A stretch of DNA of 64,000 nucleotides from an uncultured Lachnospiraceae bacterium. Its GTDB lineage: Bacteria; Bacillota; Clostridia; Lachnospirales; Lachnospiraceae. The stretch spans positions 1 through 64,000 of the forward strand of contig CAKRHP010000005.1 of the NCBI GenBank assembly GCA_934339135.1. The letters run 5' to 3'. A model generated the notes under the pieces. That model ran no database searches, was not told the DNA's origin, and worked only from the letters and a program-made list of their open reading frames with translations. The translations under genes were made by a program, and so were the position numbers. The first letter of the stretch is position 1. Every line of letters begins with the position of its first letter. Below are positions 42,231 through 51,976 of the stretch, piece by piece.

Positions 42231-43286
42231 ATGTTTGGTTTGATTGATAAGCTGGAGAAAGAGGAATGCCTGGAGCGTGAGGAGTGGATCACGCTCCTTT
42301 CTGCGTACGGGGATGAGGAGTTACGAAATTATGCGGCACAGAAAGCAAGAAATGCGGCACAGGCAGTTTTCGGAACGGATATCTATGTCCGTGGTCTGAT
42401 CGAGTTTAGTAATTACTGCAAAAATGACTGCTATTATTGTGGAATCCGCCGCAGCAATCCGGAGGCAGACCGTTACCGGTTGTCGAAGGAGGATATTCTG
42501 GCATGCTGTGAGGAGGGCTGGGAGCTGGGCTTTCGCACTTTTGTGCTGCAGGGCGGAGAGGATGGCTTCTACCGGGACGAATGGTATGAGGAGCTGATCT
42601 GTGAGATCAAAGAGAAATATCCGGCATGTGCCATCACGTTATCGGTGGGCGAGAGAAGCAGGAAAACGTACCGCAGGTGGTATGAGGCGGGGGCTGACCG
42701 CTATCTTCTGCGTCACGAGACGGCAGATGATGCCCATTACCGCACGATGCATCCGGCGGTAATGTCACCGGTTCACCGGAAGGAATGTCTTTATGCTCTG
42801 AAAGAGATCGGTTATCAGGTGGGCTGTGGTTTTATGGTGGGTTCTCCGGGACAGGAGCCGGAGCAGCTTGCTCAGGATATGGAATTTATTCATGAGCTGA
42901 AGCCCCATATGGTAGGGATCGGCCCTTTTGTGCCGGCAGCGGGGACACCCTTTGCAGGGAAGGCACAGGGAAGTCTGGAGCTTACTTTGTTTCTGCTGAG
43001 CTTACTGCGGCTTCAGGAGAAACAGGTGCTACTTCCGGCAACCACAGCACTGGGAACCATTCATCCTCTGGGGCGTGAAATGGGGATACAGGCGGGAGCC
43101 AATGTTGTGATGCCGAATCTGTCCCCGGTGGCAGTAAGAAAGAAGTATGCCCTGTATGACCACAAGATCTGTACCGGGGAGGAGGCGGCAGAATGTCGTG
43201 GCTGCCTGAACCGCCGAATGGAATCCATTGGTTACCGGATCGTTACGGACCGGGGGGATTCACCATATTCGAACATATGTACTTGA
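42231..43286 (+). CDS. hydE: [FeFe]-hydrogenase maturase HydE
   Basis: Radical-SAM enzyme needed to build the H-cluster of [FeFe] hydrogenase. ATG 42231 (CGGAGGTT upstream) gives 351 residues. The radical-SAM cysteines are in NYCKNDCYYCGIRRSNPEADRY (first 8 shown by CKNDCYYC), and the segment VLQGGEDGFY and RHETADDAHY are typical of HydE. The C-terminal CRGCLNRR is extra. It follows nadA by 23 bases, probably in one transcript. hydF, hydG and the hydrogenase are not in this window. BioB-like or PylB-like proteins are the main alternatives but fit less well. Confidence 0.88.
   Translation: MFGLIDKLEKEECLEREEWITLLSAYGDEELRNYAAQKARNAAQAVFGTDIYVRGLIEFSNYCKNDCYYCGIRRSNPEADRYRLSKEDILACCEEGWELGFRTFVLQGGEDGFYRDEWYEELICEIKEKYPACAITLSVGERSRKTYRRWYEAGADRYLLRHETADDAHYRTMHPAVMSPVHRKECLYALKEIGYQVGCGFMVGSPGQEPEQLAQDMEFIHELKPHMVGIGPFVPAAGTPFAGKAQGSLELTLFLLSLLRLQEKQVLLPATTALGTIHPLGREMGIQAGANVVMPNLSPVAVRKKYALYDHKICTGEEAAECRGCLNRRMESIGYRIVTDRGDSPYSNICT
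43271..43282 (+). promoter_or_regulatory. LexA-like SOS box of uvrA
   Basis: GAACATATGTAC differs at one position from the Firmicute LexA (DinR) box GAACNNNNGTTC. It abuts the -35 of the uvrA promoter and lies over the 3' end of hydE. uvrA is a known SOS gene. Confidence 0.65.
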
Positions 43287-43311
43287 AAAACGAAATAAAA
43301 CATGCTATGAT
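43283..43311 (+). promoter_or_regulatory. uvrA promoter
   Basis: TTGAAA (43283-43288), 17-base spacer, TATGAT (43306-43311) with an extended TGC. Confidence 0.8.
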
Positions 43312-43391
43312 ATCGTAATCAGAAACAAATGGAAATGTTTATGACTGGTATCCGGATGCATGGGGCATCCGGCAGAAAGGCATGGTTTATT

Positions 43392-46247
43392 ATGGCAAAG
43401 CATGAAGAGTTAAAGAAATATATCAGGATCCGTAAGGCGGCAGAGCACAATCTTAAGGAGATCGATCTGGATGTACCCAGAGACGAGTTTGTTGTGTTTA
43501 CAGGACTCAGTGGTTCCGGAAAGTCCTCTCTGGCGTTTGATACGATCTATGCAGAGGGACAGCGGCGTTACATGGAGTCGCTGTCCTCTTATGCACGCCA
43601 GTTTCTGGGACAGATGGAGAAGCCGAATGTGGATTCCATTGAGGGACTGCCGCCGGCGATCTCCATTGACCAGAAGTCCACGAACCGCAATCCCAGATCT
43701 ACCGTGGGTACGGTGACAGAGATTTACGATTATTATCGTTTGTTGTATGCGCGGATCGGTATACCGCATTGCCCGAAGTGTGGCAAGGAGATTTATGCAC
43801 AGACCGTGGATCAGATGGCAGACGAGATCATGGAGCTGCCGGAGGGTACCAGGATCCAGCTTCTTGCACCTGTTGTGCGGGGGCGGAAGGGTCAGCATGT
43901 CAAGGTGTTTGAATCTGCCCGCAAGAGCGGTTATGTACGTGTTGTTGTGGATGGTCACTTATACGAATTATCGGAGGAGATCTCCCTTGAAAAAAACAAA
44001 AAACATAACATAGAGGTGATGGTGGATCGTCTTGTAGTGAGAGAGGGGATCCGGAAGCGTCTTGTAGATTCCATCGAGAATGTACTCAAGCTGTCCGATG
44101 GTCTGATGATCGTTGACATTCCGGGAGGGGAGCCGTTGAGCTTCAGCCAGAGCTTTTCCTGTCCGGACTGCGGGATCAGCATTGACGAGCTGGAGCCGAG
44201 AACCTTTTCCTTCAATAATCCCTTTGGAGCGTGTCCGGTCTGTCATGGTATCGGTGTCAAGATGGAGTTTGATGAGGCACTGATGATCCCGGATCCGTCC
44301 CTGAGTCTGGCAGACGGTGCTCTGGTGGTGAATGGCTGGCAGTCCGCAAAGGATACCAGCAGTTACTGCAGATGTATTCTGGATGCTCTGGCAGATTCCT
44401 ATGGTTTTGATATCAATACTCCATACGAGGAGCTTCCCAAGGAGATACGTCATATGCTGATGCACGGCACCGATGGCAGAGTGGTCAAGGTGAAGTACCG
44501 GGGACAGAGAGGTGTCGGAGTATATGATGTGGCTTTTGAGGGTGTCATCAAAAATGTCCAGAGACGTTACAGAGAATGCGGCTCTGAGCGCATGAAGAAG
44601 GAATATGAGAGCTTTATGCGGATCACACCATGTGCGGAATGTGGCGGCAAACGTCTGAAGCCGGAGGCTCTGGCAGTGACGGTCGGAGACAAAAATATCG
44701 CTGAGGTGACAGAGCTTTCCATCAGTAAGCTGATGGAGTTTATGCAGGGACTGGAGCTGACATCACACCAGCTTGCCATTGGAAAGCTGGTACTGCGGGA
44801 GATCAAGGCACGACTGCAGTTTCTGCTGGATGTAGGTCTGGAGTATCTGACGCTGGCGAGAGCTACAGGATCCCTGTCCGGTGGAGAGGCACAGCGTATC
44901 CGTCTTGCGACACAGATCGGTTCCGGTCTGGTTGGTGTAGCGTATATACTGGATGAACCAAGTATCGGTCTTCACCAGAGAGACAATGACAAGCTGATCC
45001 AGACTTTGAAAAAGCTCAAGGATCTGGGAAACACACTGATCGTGGTGGAGCATGATGAGGATACCATGTATGCAGCGGACTATATTGTGGATATTGGTCC
45101 GGGAGCGGGAACTCATGGTGGTGAAGTGGTTGCTGCCGGCAGCGTTAAGGACATCATGAAGTGCAAGGATTCTGTGACCGGAGCGTATTTAAGTGGCAGG
45201 ATCCGGATTCCGGTGCCGTCTGAGCGGCGGGAGCCGACGGGCTGGATCACGGTCCGGGGAGCCAGAGAAAACAATCTTAAAAACATTGATGTTTCGTTCC
45301 CGTTGGGTGTTATGACATGTGTAACAGGTGTATCCGGTTCCGGAAAGAGTTCCCTGGTCAATGAGATCCTGTATAAGGAGCTTGCGAGAAGGTTGAACCG
45401 TGCCCGTTTTATTCCGGGAAAGCACGACTGCATCGAGGGGCTGGAGCAGCTGGATAAGGTGATCAATATTGACCAGTCACCGATCGGCAGGACACCGAGA
45501 TCCAATCCTGCCACGTATACCGGAGTATTTGATATGATCCGTGATCTCTTCGCATCCACACAGGAGGCAAAGGCGAGAGGCTACAAGAAAGGTCGTTTCA
45601 GCTTCAACGTCAGGGGCGGACGTTGTGAGGCCTGTCAGGGAGACGGTATCATCAAGATCGAGATGAATTTCCTGCCGGATATCTATGTGCCGTGTGAGGT
45701 CTGTGATGGCAAGAGATATAACCGGGAGACATTGGATGTAAAGTATAAGGGCAAGAATATATTCGAGGTGCTTGATATGACCGTGGAGGAGGCAATGGGA
45801 TTTTTTGAGCCGATCCCGTCCATCTACCGCAAGATCAAGACATTATATGATGTGGGACTTTCCTATGTGAAGCTGGGACAGCCGTCTACGACGCTGTCCG
45901 GAGGTGAGGCACAGCGTATCAAGCTTGCTACAGAGCTGAGCCGCAGAAGCACCGGCAAGACCGTCTATGTGCTGGACGAGCCAACGACAGGGCTTCATTT
46001 CGCGGATGTCCACAAGCTGATCGATATCCTTCACCGTCTGGCGGAGGGAGGCAATACCGTCATTGTCATTGAGCACAATCTGGATGTGATCAAGACCGCA
46101 GATTATATTATCGATATCGGTCCTGAGGGCGGAGACCGGGGAGGCACCGTGATCGCCCAGGGCACGCCGGAGGAAGTGGCAGAGATGCCGCAGTCCTATA
46201 CGGGATTCTATATTCAGAAGATGATCGATAAGGATCGGAAGAAATAA
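43392..46247 (+). CDS. uvrA: Excinuclease ABC subunit A
   Basis: Damage-recognition ATPase of nucleotide excision repair. ATG 43392 gives 951 residues. Two ABC domains with Walker [10 protein letters not shown] (about 32-40) and GVSGSGKSS, two signature motifs LSGGEAQRI, and two zinc modules (CPDC...CPVC and CEAC...CEVC). The N-terminus [20 protein letters not shown] is typical. The ribosome site is weak (GAAAGG about 11 bases upstream); in-frame upstream starts would add unrelated residues. uvrB and uvrC are not in the window. Confidence 0.96.
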   Translation: MAKHEELKKYIRIRKAAEHNLKEIDLDVPRDEFVVFTGLSGSGKSSLAFDTIYAEGQRRYMESLSSYARQFLGQMEKPNVDSIEGLPPAISIDQKSTNRNPRSTVGTVTEIYDYYRLLYARIGIPHCPKCGKEIYAQTVDQMADEIMELPEGTRIQLLAPVVRGRKGQHVKVFESARKSGYVRVVVDGHLYELSEEISLEKNKKHNIEVMVDRLVVREGIRKRLVDSIENVLKLSDGLMIVDIPGGEPLSFSQSFSCPDCGISIDELEPRTFSFNNPFGACPVCHGIGVKMEFDEALMIPDPSLSLADGALVVNGWQSAKDTSSYCRCILDALADSYGFDINTPYEELPKEIRHMLMHGTDGRVVKVKYRGQRGVGVYDVAFEGVIKNVQRRYRECGSERMKKEYESFMRITPCAECGGKRLKPEALAVTVGDKNIAEVTELSISKLMEFMQGLELTSHQLAIGKLVLREIKARLQFLLDVGLEYLTLARATGSLSGGEAQRIRLATQIGSGLVGVAYILDEPSIGLHQRDNDKLIQTLKKLKDLGNTLIVVEHDEDTMYAADYIVDIGPGAGTHGGEVVAAGSVKDIMKCKDSVTGAYLSGRIRIPVPSERREPTGWITVRGARENNLKNIDVSFPLGVMTCVTGVSGSGKSSLVNEILYKELARRLNRARFIPGKHDCIEGLEQLDKVINIDQSPIGRTPRSNPATYTGVFDMIRDLFASTQEAKARGYKKGRFSFNVRGGRCEACQGDGIIKIEMNFLPDIYVPCEVCDGKRYNRETLDVKYKGKNIFEVLDMTVEEAMGFFEPIPSIYRKIKTLYDVGLSYVKLGQPSTTLSGGEAQRIKLATELSRRSTGKTVYVLDEPTTGLHFADVHKLIDILHRLAEGGNTVIVIEHNLDVIKTADYIIDIGPEGGDRGGTVIAQGTPEEVAEMPQSYTGFYIQKMIDKDRKK

Positions 46248-46309
46248 CGAAAATACAACTGAGACGGCTTATAATGTACGGTCCGGCTGGATCGTGAAGG
46301 AGGATACGG

Positions 46310-46894
46310 ATGGAATCAGAAAATACGTTTTTTGCCATGATGGCAAGGATGAAATTTATCAACCGCTGGGCTTTAATGCGTAACTCGTACGAGGAGAATA
46401 TCAGTGAGCATTCCATGGAGGTGGCGATGATCGCCCATGCGCTGGCGATCATTGGCAATAAACGTCTGGGCAGACACTATCCGGCAGAAAAGATCGCGAT
46501 GATCGGTCTGTATCACGACTGCACAGAGATCATTACGGGAGATATGCCGACTCCGATCAAGTACAAAAATGACAAGATACAGAAGGCGTATAAGGAGATT
46601 GAGGCCGGGGCAGCCAGACGTCTCCTGCAGCGGCTGCCGGAGGATCTGAGAGAGTCCTATGAACCGTATCTTCTGGAAACGGAGATGAATGAGGAGGAGC
46701 GGCGGCTGGTAAAGGCTGCCGATAAGCTTTCTGCCCTCATCAAATGCATCGAGGAGCAGAAAGCAGGCAATCAGGAGTTCCTGAAGGCGAAGGAGACGCT
46801 GCAGAAGGCGGTGGCATCTCTGGAATGTCCGGAAGCAGATATATTCTGCAGGGAATTTCTTCCTCACTATTATAAGACTTTGGATGAATTGTAG
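46310..46894 (+). CDS. yfbR: HD-domain 5'-deoxynucleotidase (YfbR-like)
   Basis: 194 residues with the HD pattern ISEHSMEVA, YHDCTEIITGD and VKAADKLSALIKC. E. coli YfbR dephosphorylates dNMPs. TGDMPTPIKY matches YfbR well. It follows uvrA by 62 bases with GAAGGAGG upstream and may be co-transcribed; dNMP turnover next to excision repair is plausible but unproven. Confidence 0.88.
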   Translation: MESENTFFAMMARMKFINRWALMRNSYEENISEHSMEVAMIAHALAIIGNKRLGRHYPAEKIAMIGLYHDCTEIITGDMPTPIKYKNDKIQKAYKEIEAGAARRLLQRLPEDLRESYEPYLLETEMNEEERRLVKAADKLSALIKCIEEQKAGNQEFLKAKETLQKAVASLECPEADIFCREFLPHYYKTLDEL

Positions 46895-46913
46895 GTTGCG
46901 GGATCCGCTCTGG

Positions 46914-46919
46914 TATGCT
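46914..46919 (+). promoter_or_regulatory. Extended -10 promoter of the methyltransferase gene
   Basis: TGGTATGCTAAA gives an extended -10 (TATGCT, 46914-46919). The same TGGTATGCTAAA occurs at 54443, upstream of another gene. The -35 is poor. Confidence 0.4.
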
Positions 46920-46981
46920 AAAATCAAATTAACTATCTGGAATTTCAGGTGTAACAGCAACAGTGAGTGGAGACGAAGAAC

Positions 46982-47749
46982 ATGAGTGAAAAGTCATACA
47001 ACGAAAATGCCTATAACGAATTTGCTTATTGTTACGATCTTTTTATGGATAACATTCCGTATGACATGTGGGCAGAGTATCTTTATGGACTTTTTCAGGA
47101 ATATGGAATTACCGGTGGCACACTGCTGGAGCTGGGATGTGGTACGGGAACCATGACAGAGCGTATGATATCAAAGGGCTATGACAGTATCATTGGACTG
47201 GATTGTTCTGAGGATATGCTTATGGTGGCCGGAGACAAGAATATCCCGGATGTACTGCTGGTACAGCAGGATATGAGAGAACTGGATCTGCCATATCCGG
47301 TGGATGCGGTTTACTGCGTGTGTGACGGGATGAATTACTTATTGAAACCACAGGACCTGCAGAAGGTGTTTGCGAGAGTAAAGCATTTTCTGAAAGCCGG
47401 TGGTGTTTTTGTATTTGACATGAAAACCAGTCACTTTTATCAGGATGTGCTGGGAAACCGTATGATCGCTGAGAACCGCGACGATGCCAGCTTCCTGTGG
47501 GAAAATGAATACCACGAGGATACCGGGATCAATGAGTATCTTTTGACAGTATATCAACTGGAGGACGGGGAAAGAGATCTGTTTTCCAGATGCGATGAGC
47601 TGCATTATCAGAAGGCATATGATCCGGAGCAGGTGCAGCAGTGGATCAAAGAAAGCGGGATGGATTGTTGTGCAGTCTATGAGGCATTTACAAGGCAGCC
47701 TGCAGCTTCGGATAGTGAACGGATATATTTTGTAGCAAAAAATAAATAA
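46982..47749 (+). CDS. Class I SAM-dependent methyltransferase
   Basis: 255 residues. SAM-binding motif LLELGCGTGTMTERM near residue 50, acidic DCSEDML, then a GGVFVFDMKTSHF segment. These are the features of a small-molecule type methyltransferase; the substrate is unknown. YNENAYNEFAYCYDLFMDNIP is common at the N-terminus of a Clostridial subfamily. ATG 46982 follows GGAG by 9 bases. Neighbours give no clue to the substrate. Confidence 0.88.
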   Translation: MSEKSYNENAYNEFAYCYDLFMDNIPYDMWAEYLYGLFQEYGITGGTLLELGCGTGTMTERMISKGYDSIIGLDCSEDMLMVAGDKNIPDVLLVQQDMRELDLPYPVDAVYCVCDGMNYLLKPQDLQKVFARVKHFLKAGGVFVFDMKTSHFYQDVLGNRMIAENRDDASFLWENEYHEDTGINEYLLTVYQLEDGERDLFSRCDELHYQKAYDPEQVQQWIKESGMDCCAVYEAFTRQPAASDSERIYFVAKNK

Positions 47750-47825
47750 CCCGGGGAACCCGGAGTTATTGATAAGACATAATAATATTTCTGCATTTTG
47801 CAGAGAGTGACAGGAGAGAGGAACA

Positions 47826-48704
47826 ATGGCAGAGAATAAAGATTATATTGTAAGGGCAACCGCGGCAGAGCAGCAGCTTCGCGTGTTTGCATGTACCACA
47901 GGAGGACTTGTGGAAAAGGCCCGTGAGATCCATGATCTGAGTCCTGTGGCAGCGGCGGCACTGGGAAGACTTCTGACAGCAGGAAGTATGATGGGCTGTA
48001 TGATGAAGGGAGATAAGGATGTGCTGACACTTCAGATCGAGTGTGGCGGTCCGATTGGAGGCATTACGGTAACGGCGGATTCTGCGGCAAATGTCAAAGG
48101 CTATGTTAAGAATCCACAGGTTATGCTTCCGCCGAACAGCAAGGGGAAGCTGGATGTTTCCGGGGCGGTTGGACCTGGATTCCTGAATGTGATCCGTGAT
48201 ATCGGGCTGAAAGAGCCGTACAATGGCCAGACACATCTGGTATCCGGAGAGATTGCGGAGGATCTCACATATTATTATGCGGCAAGTGAGCAGGTGCCTT
48301 CGTCTGTGGGGCTTGGTGTTCTGATGGAAAAGGACAATCATGTAAAACAGGCAGGTGGATTTATCATTCAGGTTATGCCAAATGCAGATGATACAGTGAT
48401 CGATCGTCTGGAAAAGCGTCTTGGAGAGGTGGATTCGGTAACAAAGCTTTTGGAGCAGGGAATGACACCGGAGGATATCATCCGATATCTGATGGAAGGG
48501 ATGGACATTGATTTTCTGGATACGATACCGACGCAGTATCACTGTAACTGCTCCAGAGAACGTGTATCCCGTGCCATTGCAAGTATCGGCAGAAAGGATC
48601 TTCAGGAGATGGTCGATGCAGGAGAACCTGTAGAGGTAAACTGTGATTTCTGTGGTTCCCACTATTTATTTGATACAGAGGATTTAAAGCAGATGCTGAA
48701 ATAA
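47826..48704 (+). CDS. hslO: Redox-regulated chaperone Hsp33
   Basis: Holdase that is off when reduced with zinc bound and active after oxidation. The 292 residues have the four zinc cysteines as CNC (HCNCSRERV) and CDFC (CDFCGSHYLF) near the C-terminus. The N-terminal domain begins DYIVRATAAEQQLRVFA. AGGAGAGAGG precedes the start. In an anaerobe it fits protection from oxidative and chlorine stress. Confidence 0.95.
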   Translation: MAENKDYIVRATAAEQQLRVFACTTGGLVEKAREIHDLSPVAAAALGRLLTAGSMMGCMMKGDKDVLTLQIECGGPIGGITVTADSAANVKGYVKNPQVMLPPNSKGKLDVSGAVGPGFLNVIRDIGLKEPYNGQTHLVSGEIAEDLTYYYAASEQVPSSVGLGVLMEKDNHVKQAGGFIIQVMPNADDTVIDRLEKRLGEVDSVTKLLEQGMTPEDIIRYLMEGMDIDFLDTIPTQYHCNCSRERVSRAIASIGRKDLQEMVDAGEPVEVNCDFCGSHYLFDTEDLKQMLK

Positions 48705-48719
48705 GAAATGAGGGAGAAA

Positions 48720-50972
48720 ATGGACAGAAGGTATAGAGGCTTGATCATAGCCGGTGTATTTTTGCTGGGTGTTGTTGGATTATGCAAAGTACAGCAGAGA
48801 GGAGGCATTACATATGCTACTGCTGTAGGTACTGTGCGTACAGGGAAAATCCTTAATGTCCGGAAAGGACCGGGAACAAAATATGCCTGTCTGAAAAACG
48901 GCAGTACGAAAGTAAGTCTTAAAAATGAAGAGCAGGTTACAATTTTGGCGCAAAATAAAAAATGGTACAAAATACGCCTGAAGAAAAAATCCAAAAGGCT
49001 TGTGGGATACGTTCCCATGAAGAATCTTGCTGTTATGAGCGGTGATATGAATTCGGAGGTATATGGAACAGCATATCCTTCTGCTGTATTGGTTCGTAGC
49101 AGAGCGGTCCGCAGTGGAAGCCTTATGAAGGTGGACGGTGCAGCTGTGCGGCTTTTCAAAAATAAAAAAGTTCGTATTCTTTCGGAATCTGCCATGTATG
49201 GTGTGAAATATTATAAAGTATCTTTTACCTATAATGGTGAAAAAAGAGAAGGATATGTGCCGGCTGATTCTATCAAGGCGGATTATAAGTCGGCAATGCC
49301 CGGAGTGATTTCGACTTCCAGACAGGTAACGTTAAAGAAAAAAGCAGGTGCAACAGAAATTGTGAAGGCAGATGGAAATCCGATCATTATGAAAAACGGT
49401 ACAGAAGTTCTGATGCTTTCAGAGAAGATTGTTTCCGGTGTGAAGTATATTTGTGTGGATGTTACATATAACAAAAAAGTATATCGGGGATATGTCACTG
49501 CCAATCTGGTTCGTTTCAAAACGGTTCAGGTGGAAGAAGTGGTAAACGGTGAGCAGGAAAATCTTTTTGTAGAAAAGACGACTCCGGCGCCAACCAAAAC
49601 TCCGGAACCAAAAAGTACCGCAGCGCCGTCTTCCGGCGAGACGGACAATAGTACTGGAAGTACTGCAGTTCTTACTGACAAGCAGTTTAAACAGGAAATG
49701 ATCAAGCAGGGATTCCCGAGCAGTTATATCACTGCACTTCAGGCGCTGCATGAAAAGTATCCAAAGTGGACGTTTAAGGCATATCAGACAGGAATTGACT
49801 GGTCTACAGCAGTAGATAATGAAGGTAAGGTAGGACTTAACTTGATTTCCAACAGCAAATCCAGTGACTGGAAATCTCAGGAGGAGGGAGCATATAATGC
49901 TTCCACCGGAACATACATACCTTTTGATGGTTCCACCTGGGTAACCGCTTCCGAAAAGGCAGTTCGTTATTATATGGATCCAAGAAATTTCCTGAATGAA
50001 AGCGGCATTTTCCAGTTTGAGAGTCTGGAATACCAGAAAGACGCACAAAATCAGAGTGGTGTGGAAAATGTATTAAAGAACACTCCGATGTATAAGAGTT
50101 CTTATCAATATACGGATGACTCCGGAAAGTCAGTAACAACGACATATTCTAAGACGTTTATGGATGCGGCGGCTCTTTCCGGTGTGAGTCCATATCATCT
50201 GGCATCCCGTGTAAAACAGGAGGTTGTAACAGGATCAACCAGCATGAGTTCTTCGGTATCGGGTACCGTGAAGGGATACGAGGGAATTTACAATTTCTAT
50301 AATATCGGTGCCAACAACAGTACAAAAGCGGGAGGTGCAGTAGCGAATGGTCTTGCATGGGCCAATAAGGATACCACTTATCTGCGTCCATGGAATACGC
50401 AGTATAAGGCAATTGTTGGTGGTGCACAGTATCTGGGCAGTAATTATATCAATATTGGACAGAATACATTATATCTGCAGAAGTTTAATGTAACGTCCAA
50501 TAATACGTATAATCATCAGTATATGTCAAATATTGAGGCTCCGTGGAGTGAAGCATTAAAGACGGCAGAGGCATATGGTACAGATAAGGCACAGATGAAC
50601 ATTGTATTTTCTATACCGGTATATTCCGGTATGCCATCTGTTGTATGTCCGATTCCGTCCGGAGAGGCACAGCAGACGGTGCAGACCGTTAGCACGAATA
50701 ACTATCTCAAGTCTTTATCGGTAAAGGGATATTCCTTTCAATCGCCGTTTAAATCTGGGGATGATGGTCATGAGATATACAGCCTTAAGGTGAACAAGAA
50801 AGTCAGATCGATTCGGATCAATGCCAGTCCGGTCAGTTCGACGGCAAAGGTATCCGGCAGGGGCAAAAAGAAAATGGCAGCTAAGGTGAAGTCTAAGACA
50901 TATGTTGTGAAGGTTAAGGCGGAAAGCGGGGCTGTCAGAAAGTACAAAATAAAGGTTAAACGTACAAAATAA
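48720..50972 (+). CDS. Secreted SH3-repeat / glucosaminidase-like cell wall hydrolase
   Basis: 750 residues. N-terminal hydrophobic segment (about 5-22) for export; three bacterial SH3-like repeats (about 40-265; NVRKGPGTKY in the first, later repeats more divergent); a Pro/Thr-rich linker (TPAPTKTPEP); a domain at about 315-650 like LytG/GH73 glucosaminidases (FPSSYITALQALHEKYPKW, FMDAAALSGVSPYHLASRVK, then GANNSTKAGGAVANGLAWA); and a C-terminal Ig/cadherin-like beta domain. ATG 48720 is preferred for GAGGGAG just before it; ATG 48708 lacks a site. It would cut the glycan strand of peptidoglycan at the surface. Confidence 0.82.
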   Translation: MDRRYRGLIIAGVFLLGVVGLCKVQQRGGITYATAVGTVRTGKILNVRKGPGTKYACLKNGSTKVSLKNEEQVTILAQNKKWYKIRLKKKSKRLVGYVPMKNLAVMSGDMNSEVYGTAYPSAVLVRSRAVRSGSLMKVDGAAVRLFKNKKVRILSESAMYGVKYYKVSFTYNGEKREGYVPADSIKADYKSAMPGVISTSRQVTLKKKAGATEIVKADGNPIIMKNGTEVLMLSEKIVSGVKYICVDVTYNKKVYRGYVTANLVRFKTVQVEEVVNGEQENLFVEKTTPAPTKTPEPKSTAAPSSGETDNSTGSTAVLTDKQFKQEMIKQGFPSSYITALQALHEKYPKWTFKAYQTGIDWSTAVDNEGKVGLNLISNSKSSDWKSQEEGAYNASTGTYIPFDGSTWVTASEKAVRYYMDPRNFLNESGIFQFESLEYQKDAQNQSGVENVLKNTPMYKSSYQYTDDSGKSVTTTYSKTFMDAAALSGVSPYHLASRVKQEVVTGSTSMSSSVSGTVKGYEGIYNFYNIGANNSTKAGGAVANGLAWANKDTTYLRPWNTQYKAIVGGAQYLGSNYINIGQNTLYLQKFNVTSNNTYNHQYMSNIEAPWSEALKTAEAYGTDKAQMNIVFSIPVYSGMPSVVCPIPSGEAQQTVQTVSTNNYLKSLSVKGYSFQSPFKSGDDGHEIYSLKVNKKVRSIRINASPVSSTAKVSGRGKKKMAAKVKSKTYVVKVKAESGAVRKYKIKVKRTK

Positions 50973-51011
50973 ATTTGTATATAGAAGCAGAAAATGATAA
51001 GGAGCGCAGTA

Positions 51012-51959
51012 ATGAAAGGCAGATTCAGAAGATGGTTTATCATAGGATTTCTGGTATTTGCAGGATGTTTCCAGATGAAAGTCAGGACGCAGGCAGCTGT
51101 TGCTCAGGTTACGATTCAGAAATCTCAGCAGGATATTGTCAAGGGGGATATATTTTACATCATTGTCACTGTGACCTCAGATGAAGAGATCAGTGGTTTT
51201 GAGGGATATTTTTCTTATAACCAGAATGTAATGCAATTTATTACGGGAGGAAGCATCGCCAGTGGAAATGATGATGAGATACACATTAAAGATATCAACA
51301 GGGATACAGGGACACAGAGGCTAAAGTATTCCCTGCAGTTTCGAGCGAGAAAAGCAGGGACAAGTTCTGTGGCATTGAAGAGATACCGCCAGATAAAAAA
51401 AGCACAGGAAGATACAAAATTATCTGTGGGGTCGGCTTCTTTGGAAGTACAGGTGATTTCCACGAAAGAGTATCAGCGTAAAATAAAAAAATACGAAAAA
51501 CAGCAGATGCTCCCGCAGACAGAGGAAGAGTTGAAGGAGGAAACAACGGGGGCACCGGAAATTTCCATGAAGCCGGAAGAACCGACGGATCAGACGTCCC
51601 ATCAGACAGACAGTGGGGATGCTGCCGTAGATAAGACCATACAGACCACGGCTGCAACGTCAGCAATAGTAGAAAAAACAAAGGAGTCAGGTGGCCTGAC
51701 GAAGGAAATCTGTATTGTGATCCTTTGTCTTGCAGTGGTGGGATTTGTAATGGTTGCGATTCTGCTTGCCAATGCATTAAAAGAAGAACAGACAGGGGAG
51801 GATATCGAGGAGACGGAATGGATGGCAGATCCGGAGAAACCGAAAAAAGATATCGATCCGGAGGAATGGGAGAATGTGGATCCTGACAGTCGGGAGAAGA
51901 GGTTGAATGAAATAGAAAAGCGGTTGGAAGAAAAACGCCGCTGGTTGAGAAAAGAGTAA
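51012..51959 (+). CDS. Membrane-anchored cohesin-like protein
   Basis: 315 residues: signal-like segment at about 7-24, a beta domain at about 28-150 that looks like a cohesin fold (VTIQKSQQDIVKGDIFYI, FEGYFSYNQNVMQF), a Thr/Glu/Pro-rich spacer, a membrane helix near 222-245 (EICIVILCLAVVGFVMVAIL), and an acidic, charged cytoplasmic tail ending EKRLEEKRRWLRKE. ATG 51012 has AAGGAG 7 bases upstream. Cohesins bind dockerins in cellulosomes, but similar folds serve in other surface proteins; no dockerin is visible nearby. It sits 39 bases after the wall hydrolase gene. Confidence 0.7.
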   Translation: MKGRFRRWFIIGFLVFAGCFQMKVRTQAAVAQVTIQKSQQDIVKGDIFYIIVTVTSDEEISGFEGYFSYNQNVMQFITGGSIASGNDDEIHIKDINRDTGTQRLKYSLQFRARKAGTSSVALKRYRQIKKAQEDTKLSVGSASLEVQVISTKEYQRKIKKYEKQQMLPQTEEELKEETTGAPEISMKPEEPTDQTSHQTDSGDAAVDKTIQTTAATSAIVEKTKESGGLTKEICIVILCLAVVGFVMVAILLANALKEEQTGEDIEETEWMADPEKPKKDIDPEEWENVDPDSREKRLNEIEKRLEEKRRWLRKE

Positions 51960-51976
51960 ATGGAGGATTTGGAAGG

